Assembly: GCA_937930135.1 (NCBI GenBank)
Contig: CALGVO010000037.1
Location: 1 to 10,669, forward strand
From: an uncultured Synechococcus sp.
Lineage (GTDB): Bacteria; Cyanobacteriota; Cyanobacteriia; PCC-6307; Cyanobiaceae
Direction of reading: 5' to 3'
DNA: 10,669 bases
Shown here: positions 6,628 to 10,669 of the stretch, piece after piece
Layout: the number at the start of each line of letters is the position of its first letter
Position numbering within the stretch: position 1 is the first letter of the stretch
Made by a program: the position numbers and the translations under genes
Notes under the pieces: generated by a model
Told to the model about the DNA's origin: nothing
Seen by the model: the letters and a program-made list of their open reading frames with translations, nothing else
The model's database searches: none

Positions 6628-7623
6628 TCAGCGGAACATCGAGCTGACGGAGCTCTCCTCATGGATTCGCCAGATCGCTTCCCCGAGCATGTTGGCCACC
6701 GAGAGCACCTGGAGCTGAGGGAAGGTGCGATCGGCGGGGATCGGGATGCTGTTGGTGACCACCACCTGCTCGAACAGGCCATCGGTGGAGAGTCGTTCAC
6801 AGGCCGGCGGTGAGAACACCGCGTGGGTGGCGCAGGCGATCACCCGCTTGGCGCCCTGATGACGCAACAGCCTGGCTCCGGCACAGATCGTGCCGCCGGT
6901 GTCGATCATGTCGTCGATCAAGATGGCGGTGCGATCGGCCACATCACCGATCACGGTGAGGCTTTCGGCCATGTTGTGACCGGTGCGGCGCTTGTCGATG
7001 ATCGCGAGAGGTGCGTCCTGCATCTGTTTGGCGAAGGCGCGAGCCCGGGCTACGCCGCCCACATCCGGTGACACCACCACCACATCACCCAGATCCTGCG
7101 CCGAGAGGTAATCCACGAGCACCGGCGAGCCGTAGATGTGATCGCAAGGGATGTCGAAATAGCCTTGGATCTGGGCGGAGTGGAGATCCATCGCCAGCAC
7201 CCGATCCACCCCGGAGGTCACCAGCAGGTTGGCGGTGAGTTTGGCGGTGATCGATTCCCGCCCAGCGGTTTTGCGGTCGGCGCGGGCGTAGCCGTAGTAG
7301 GGCACCACGGCCGTGATCTGCCGGGCCGAGGCACGCCGGCAGGCATCCACCATGATCAGCAGCTCCATCAGGTGGTCGTTGACCGGAGCGCAGGTGGGCT
7401 GGACCAGGAACACATCGCAGCCACGGATTGATTCCTGGATCTGCACGTAGAGCTCGCCATCAGCGAAGCGTTTGCACACCCGAGGGCCATCGGGAACGCC
7501 CAGATAGGCCGCGATCTCCCGTGCCAAAGAAGGGTTCGACGTGCCGCTGAAAAGGCGCAGGCGGCGGGTGTCTTGGTGGATTTTCTCCTGTTCGGCACGG
7601 GCTGCAGTCAGGAAACTGGTCAC
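6628..7623 (-). CDS. prs: Ribose-phosphate pyrophosphokinase (PRPP synthetase)
   Basis: Makes 5-phosphoribosyl-1-diphosphate from ribose 5-phosphate and ATP, for purines, pyrimidines, His, Trp and NAD. With start GTG 7623 the protein is 331 residues, the length I recall for marine Synechococcus homologues. Diagnostic segments are RLRLFSGTSN near the N-terminus, the FADGE substrate-binding region (53-57), PYYGYARADRK (108-118, catalytic flexible loop), DLHSAQIQGYFD (146-157), SPDVGGVARA (185-194) and the PRPP-binding loop IDDMIDTGGT (236-245). All look intact. The reading frame stays open upstream for another 244 codons, but that part is antisense to the neighbouring gene and lacks family similarity. 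No Shine-Dalgarno is visible before the GTG. The GHL10 gene follows after one base; the 176-residue unknown gene is divergent across 66 bases. Confidence 0.97.
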   Translation of the reverse strand: MTSFLTAARAEQEKIHQDTRRLRLFSGTSNPSLAREIAAYLGVPDGPRVCKRFADGELYVQIQESIRGCDVFLVQPTCAPVNDHLMELLIMVDACRRASARQITAVVPYYGYARADRKTAGRESITAKLTANLLVTSGVDRVLAMDLHSAQIQGYFDIPCDHIYGSPVLVDYLSAQDLGDVVVVSPDVGGVARARAFAKQMQDAPLAIIDKRRTGHNMAESLTVIGDVADRTAILIDDMIDTGGTICAGARLLRHQGAKRVIACATHAVFSPPACERLSTDGLFEQVVVTNSIPIPADRTFPQLQVLSVANMLGEAIWRIHEESSVSSMFR

Positions 7624-7689
7624 GGGCCCGCAGACGAGGACAGTTGTTTTCTGATGGTAGTGCTGCGTCGATCCCGATAGGGTTGCGCC
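7624..7689. promoter_or_regulatory. divergent intergenic region prs / unknown gene
   Basis: These 66 bases lie between two divergent starts and probably carry both promoters. No well-spaced -35/-10 pair stands out on either strand. The only ribosome-site-like element is AGGG about 7 bases before the ATG at 7690. Confidence 0.3.
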
Positions 7690-8220
7690 ATGTCCGAACA
7701 CCACTTGGTTCTGATCGGTGCGGGCTTGCAGCCCGAGTTGCGGATGCGCCAGGCTGCTGAAGCGCTGGCGAGCGCCTGGGGCCGTCCCCTGCGTCACCAG
7801 GTCTGCGGCGAGGACCCCGACCCCCTGCTGGCGGCCCTCGCCGGGGACCCCGACCCCTTGCTGCTGCGGCTTGCCGGAGATGCGGCGGCCGAGCGCCCCG
7901 ATGGCGCCGGCTGGCTGGAGGCCCTGGCGGCCTGGCGCCAGCCCACGCTCCTGGTGGCCGCGCCAAGCGCCGATGGCACTATCCCCGGTGTGGTGCCCGC
8001 CTATGCGGCCCTCTGCACCAGCCTTCGCGTGCCTCTGCTGGGCCTCGTTCAGCTGGGTGGTGCCTGGCGACCTGAGCGCCGCCGCCGCGATGGTCTGCCC
8101 TGGTGCGGGGTCTGCCTCGAGCAGGGAGACCCCTCTGATGACCTCATGCCCCTGGTCGATCAGTTGAAGACCCGCCTGCGTGCCGTTGTTGCCCCAGGTC
8201 AGGGAGTGGCGCTGGCCTGA
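7690..8220 (+). CDS. protein of unknown function, 176 residues
   Basis: I do not recognise this family. It is a soluble, Ala/Leu/Pro-rich protein without signal peptide or membrane helix. It opens with a beta-strand and turn (HHLVLIGAG, 4-12) and has strands PTLLVAAP (84-91) and VPLLGLVQLGG (118-128), suggesting an alpha/beta (Rossmann-like) fold. The second half faintly recalls dethiobiotin-synthetase/CobQ-type folds, but no P-loop is seen, so I assign no activity. Residues 42-52 and 53-63 are an 11-residue tandem duplication (DPDPLLAALAG, then DPDPLLLRLAG). Codon use matches the neighbours, and the ATG has a weak AGGG upstream, so it is very likely a real gene. It is divergent from prs, and its last 22 bases overlap the 3' end of the LCP gene. 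Confidence 0.72.
   Translation: MSEHHLVLIGAGLQPELRMRQAAEALASAWGRPLRHQVCGEDPDPLLAALAGDPDPLLLRLAGDAAAERPDGAGWLEALAAWRQPTLLVAAPSADGTIPGVVPAYAALCTSLRVPLLGLVQLGGAWRPERRRRDGLPWCGVCLEQGDPSDDLMPLVDQLKTRLRAVVAPGQGVALA
7813..7878 (+). repeat. 33-bp in-frame tandem duplication in the unknown gene
   Basis: Two adjacent 33-base units (7813-7845 and 7846-7878) both begin GACCCCGACCCC and encode DPDPLLAALAG and DPDPLLLRLAG. The differences are scattered through the second half of the unit, so the duplication is not brand new. Confidence 0.7.
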
Positions 8221-9158
8221 TCCGGCCAGAGGGGGCGGCTGGCATCCGCCTTCAACTGGCGCAGGGTCTGCTTGCCGGCGCGGGGCGCCAGGGGAAGCGT
8301 GCTGATCCGGGGCGGTTGGTTGCTGCTGAGGCTGGCCGCCGCCAGGCTCAGCCACTCGCCACGGCTGAGGTTGCTGTTCACCTCAGACGACACTTCGGCA
8401 AGCAGCCCGGGCAACAGGGAGATGGCATTGGGTTGACGCAACTGCTCGCTGATCGCCAGAAGCAGCCATTGCTGGCGAATGCGCCGCGCCTGTTCCTCGA
8501 GGGGGGTAGTACGGAAGCGCGCCAGTTGTTCGGCCTGGGCACCGTTCAGGGTCTGGCGCCCTGCTTGGAGGTTCACCTTGTAGTTCTGGCTGCGGTCGGT
8601 GTGGCTGTACGACTGATTCAGGGTCACCTCCACCTGCCCGAGTCCATCCACCAGATCGCGGAGCGCCCGGCGCGGCACCACCACATACCGCTCCGGTTCA
8701 TCCGCGGGCAGGCCGACCAGCTCGCGCACCACATCGGTCGTCAGCGCCACACCGCCGAGGCGATAGCTGGCCCCCAGGGGTTGCATCTCCTTGCGACCGG
8801 GCAGGTGCACGGCCAGCTCAACGGGCAGCTGCAGGATCTGGAGCGGTTGGCCGGCCTGGAACCGCACCAGCATCACCGTGTCGGCATTCGGAGCGCCCTT
8901 GGGGGCGGCCTGATTGATCGAATCCTGCACCCGCTCGGCATCCACGCCCACCGCGAGCACCGTGACCGGCCGGCTGGGATAAGGAGCGAGGCTGGTGGGA
9001 TCCTCGGCGGAGGGCACATCAGCGGCCACCCGATCCGCTTCCGGCCACACCAGGCCGAGGGCCGCCCCCACCAGGCCAACGGCCACCACGGCGGTGCCGA
9101 TCCGCAACAGGGTGCGAGTCGGATGCTGGCCCAGCCAGCGGCGCTGCTGCGGGGTCAT
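8199..9158 (-). CDS. LytR-CpsA-Psr (LCP) family membrane protein, divergent
   Basis: The 319 residues start with a short cytoplasmic N-terminus (QQRRWLGQHPTRTLLR) and one membrane helix (~19-38), placing the rest outside the membrane. The extracytoplasmic part follows the LCP order: VTVLAVGVD (65-73), NADTVMLVRF (91-100), SYRLGG (131-136), LVDGLGQVEVTL (169-180), GRQTLNGAQAEQLARFR (200-216) and RRIRQQWLL (225-233). LCP proteins move undecaprenyl-linked glycopolymers onto cell-wall acceptors (family knowledge). At the usual IPRD site this protein reads LPVE (111-114), so the Arg is Val and the Asp is Glu; catalytic competence is doubtful. ATG 9158 is preferred; a TTG one codon upstream is the alternative. 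It overlaps the unknown gene by 22 bases at the 3' ends and is divergent from the BciB-like gene. Confidence 0.8.
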   Translation of the reverse strand: MTPQQRRWLGQHPTRTLLRIGTAVVAVGLVGAALGLVWPEADRVAADVPSAEDPTSLAPYPSRPVTVLAVGVDAERVQDSINQAAPKGAPNADTVMLVRFQAGQPLQILQLPVELAVHLPGRKEMQPLGASYRLGGVALTTDVVRELVGLPADEPERYVVVPRRALRDLVDGLGQVEVTLNQSYSHTDRSQNYKVNLQAGRQTLNGAQAEQLARFRTTPLEEQARRIRQQWLLLAISEQLRQPNAISLLPGLLAEVSSEVNSNLSRGEWLSLAAASLSSNQPPRISTLPLAPRAGKQTLRQLKADASRPLWPDQASATP

Positions 9159-9240
9159 CAACCGGCCAGAACAGAACGGCGCCCAGTCTCGCCCAACTCC
9201 CGCTCATTAGCGTTGGAGGCCTCCAGGACCCAACGGCTTC
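9159..9240. promoter_or_regulatory. divergent intergenic region LCP gene / BciB-like gene with overlapping dyads
   Basis: This 82-base gap carries a 12-base perfect palindrome, TGGAGGCCTCCA (9214-9225), and an overlapping inverted repeat, CGTTGG (9211-9216) with CCAACG (9230-9235). The two structures share GG and cannot both form in one RNA. They end 5 bases before the GTG of the BciB-like gene. They could be an operator for a dimeric regulator or a leader hairpin, or may be chance. No convincing -10/-35 was found. Confidence 0.4.
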
Positions 9241-10449
9241 GTGACCCAGACTCCCGCGACCCCCGCCCCCCACGATCGGGCCCGGCCGATGGCTCGCGAC
9301 ACGGTCCGTCCGGCGAGGGATCTATGCAGTGACTGTGGTCTCTGCGATTCCCGCTGGGTGGCGTATGTGAAACGGGCCTGCGCCTTTCTGCACCAGGATT
9401 TCGAGGCGATGGAGCGGCGGCACCATGGTCGCTCCCGAGATCTCGACCAGGAGGACGAGCTCTATTTCGGCGTGTACGAGCGCATGGTCACCGCCCGGAT
9501 GCGCGCGCCGATCGACGGCGCCCAGTGGACCGGCATCGTCAGCCATCTGGGGGTCAGGGCGCTGGAGCAAGGCCTGGTGGATGCCGTGCTCTGCGTGCAA
9601 CAGAGTCCGGAGGATCGCTTCACCCCGGTGCCCGTGCTCGCCCGTACTCCCGAGGAGGTGATGGCGGCCCGCGTCAACAAACCGACCCTGTCCAACAACC
9701 TCTCGGTGTTGGAACAGCTGCCCGGCAGTGGCATCCGCAACCTGCTGGCGATCGGCGTCGGCTGTCAGATCCAGGCCTTGCGCGCCGTTCAGGACACCTT
9801 GCCGCTCAATGCTCTGTACGTGCTCGGTCTGCCCTGCGTCGACAACGTGTCGCGTCAGGGGCTGCAGACGTTTCTGGAGAGCGCCAGCGATTCACCGGAG
9901 ACGGTGGTGCACTACGAGTTCATGCAGGATTTCCGCATTCACTTCCGCCACCGCGACGGCCGCCAGGAAACGGTGCCGTTCTTCGGGCTCGACACGCCCC
10001 GCCTCAAGGATGTGTTCGCCCCCAGCTGCCTCAGCTGCTTCGACTATGTGAATGCGGGCGCGGATCTGGTGGTGGGCTACATGGGGGCGGAGTATGGCCG
10101 CCAGTGGTTGGTGGTGCGCAATCAACGCGGCGCCGCCCTGCTGGATCTGATCGAGGCCGATCTCGATCTGGCGCCGGTCACCAGTCGCGGTGATCGCCGC
10201 GCGGCGGTGCAGCAGGGCATCGATGCCTACGACAAGGCGGTGCGCCTGCCGATGTGGCTGGCGGAGCTTGTGGGCTGGGTGGTGCAGCGGATCGGACCGA
10301 AGGGCCTGGAATATGGCCGTTTCTCGATCGATTCCCACTTCACCCGTAACGCGCTCTGGTTGCGTCGCCATCATCCGGAGGTGGTGGATCGGCATCTGCC
10401 CCCATTCGCCCGTCGCATCGTGGAGCGTTACCGCCTCCCATCCACCTGA
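9241..10449 (+). CDS. bciB: Ferredoxin-type 8-vinyl reductase (Slr1923/BciB family), FrhB-like
   Basis: This iron-sulfur flavoprotein belongs to the F420-reducing hydrogenase beta-subunit-like family. Cyanobacterial Slr1923 reduces the 8-vinyl group of divinyl chlorophyllide/protochlorophyllide, using reduced ferredoxin; plant relatives are 7-hydroxymethyl chlorophyll a reductases (family knowledge). The 402 residues show the cluster motif CSDCGLC (Cys29, 32, 35) with Cys47, then AQWTGIVS, ARTPEEVMAARVNKPTLS, IGVGCQIQALRAV (Cys175), GLPCVDN (Cys199), YEFMQDFRIHF, PSCLSCFDYVN (Cys263, 266), DLVVGYMGAEYG and FSIDSHFTRN. All look intact. The 8-vinyl reductase is favoured over the 7-hydroxymethyl reductase because of the cyanobacterial setting, but sequence alone does not settle it. 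The GTG at 9241 is the first start after an in-frame stop; an ATG at 9289 would drop 16 weakly conserved residues. malQ follows after 9 bases. Confidence 0.85.
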   Translation: MTQTPATPAPHDRARPMARDTVRPARDLCSDCGLCDSRWVAYVKRACAFLHQDFEAMERRHHGRSRDLDQEDELYFGVYERMVTARMRAPIDGAQWTGIVSHLGVRALEQGLVDAVLCVQQSPEDRFTPVPVLARTPEEVMAARVNKPTLSNNLSVLEQLPGSGIRNLLAIGVGCQIQALRAVQDTLPLNALYVLGLPCVDNVSRQGLQTFLESASDSPETVVHYEFMQDFRIHFRHRDGRQETVPFFGLDTPRLKDVFAPSCLSCFDYVNAGADLVVGYMGAEYGRQWLVVRNQRGAALLDLIEADLDLAPVTSRGDRRAAVQQGIDAYDKAVRLPMWLAELVGWVVQRIGPKGLEYGRFSIDSHFTRNALWLRRHHPEVVDRHLPPFARRIVERYRLPST

Positions 10450-10458
10450 AAGCCCGTT

Positions 10459-10669
10459 ATGCGTGAACTCGGTGTGCTGCTGCACCCCACCGCCCTCCCA
10501 GGCAGTCCGGTGTGTGGCGGTTTCGGTGTCTCCGCCCGGCGCTGGCTGGAGGCTCTGGCCCGCCATGGCATCCGCGTCTGGCAGGTGCTGCCGTTGGCTC
10601 CCCCCGACGGCACTGGCTCTCCCTACAGCTCGCCGTCGAGCTTCGCGCTCAACCCCTGGTTCCTCGATG
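10459..10669 (+). CDS. malQ: 4-alpha-glucanotransferase (amylomaltase), N-terminal part
   Basis: The first 70 residues are visible and the gene runs off the window. They contain LGVLLHPTALPGSP (4-17), FGVSARRWLEALARHGIRVWQVLPL (22-46) and GSPYSSPSSFALNPWFLD (53-70), the characteristic opening of GH77 amylomaltases (LLHPTSLPG, WQVLPLGP, SPYQSxSxFAGNP). The enzyme transfers alpha-1,4-glucan segments between maltodextrins and serves glycogen breakdown and recycling. ATG 10459 lies 9 bases after the bciB stop, so the two are probably cotranscribed; there is no clear Shine-Dalgarno. The catalytic residues lie beyond the window and cannot be checked. Confidence 0.92.
   Translation, partial: MRELGVLLHPTALPGSPVCGGFGVSARRWLEALARHGIRVWQVLPLAPPDGTGSPYSSPSSFALNPWFLD

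Noticed and set aside
5619..6647. 342-residue plus-strand open frame
   Set aside because: It is antisense to the GHL10 gene; the composition is that of a shadow frame and no motif is recognisable.
6627..6800. 58-residue N-terminal extension of the GHL10 protein, including an ATG near 6662
   Set aside because: It would overlap the intact prs C-terminus and bury the signal peptide. GTG 6626 gives a proper signal peptide one base after the prs stop.
7624..8355. Possible 244-residue N-terminal extension of PRPP synthetase
   Set aside because: The frame is open but is antisense to the 176-residue gene and has no resemblance to any Prs domain. GTG 7623 gives the normal family length.
8316..9332. 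338-residue plus-strand open frame
   Set aside because: It is antisense to the LCP gene and runs into the start of the BciB-like gene in another frame. The His/Gln/Arg-rich translation is typical of a shadow frame.
1..10669. CRISPR array, insertion sequence, prophage, toxin-antitoxin or other defence system
   Set aside because: No regularly spaced direct repeats, transposase or integrase motifs, or defence-type domains were seen on either strand. The window reads as ordinary core genome.

Overview
The window reads as an ordinary stretch of core chromosome from a GC-rich picocyanobacterium (marine or brackish Synechococcus / Cyanobium type). Three things support this: a SasA-type circadian histidine kinase with a KaiB-like N-terminus, a ferredoxin-type chlorophyll-biosynthesis reductase of the Slr1923/BciB family, and a 331-residue PRPP synthetase with the C-terminal tail (EESSVSSMFR) that I associate with Synechococcus and Prochlorococcus. 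Coding density is very high, genes abut or overlap, and starts are often GTG or TTG with weak or no Shine-Dalgarno. The assignment rests on remembered family sequences, not on a database search.

Layout. Positions 1-52 probably hold the last codons of an upstream gene that ends in a possible terminator. An AT-rich spacer (about 53-206) follows, then tRNA-Glu(UUC) on the minus strand with its own likely terminator. Next is sasA (minus). Divergent from it is a run of plus-strand genes: a CpcS/CpeS-like lipocalin-fold putative bilin lyase, a small secreted protein of unknown function, and pepN (aminopeptidase N). pepN converges on a two-gene minus-strand unit, prs followed one base later by a secreted GHL10-type glycoside hydrolase. 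Divergent from prs is a 176-residue protein I do not recognise, whose 3' end overlaps that of a membrane-anchored LytR-CpsA-Psr (LCP) protein on the other strand. Divergent from the LCP gene is the Slr1923/BciB-like reductase, followed after 9 bases by the start of malQ, which is cut by the window edge.

How the genes relate. Most are independent housekeeping functions: clock output (SasA), pigment and chlorophyll metabolism (putative bilin lyase, BciB-like reductase, and the tRNA-Glu that also feeds 5-aminolevulinate synthesis), nucleotide precursors (Prs), peptide turnover (PepN), envelope and peptidoglycan (GHL10, LCP) and glycogen/maltodextrin metabolism (MalQ). I see no defence system, prophage, insertion sequence or CRISPR array. 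The second-look items are modest: several perfect dyads in short intergenic gaps, a GC-only hairpin inside a coding end, an 11-residue tandem duplication in the unknown protein, and an LCP protein that appears to lack the usual Arg/Asp pair of its active site.
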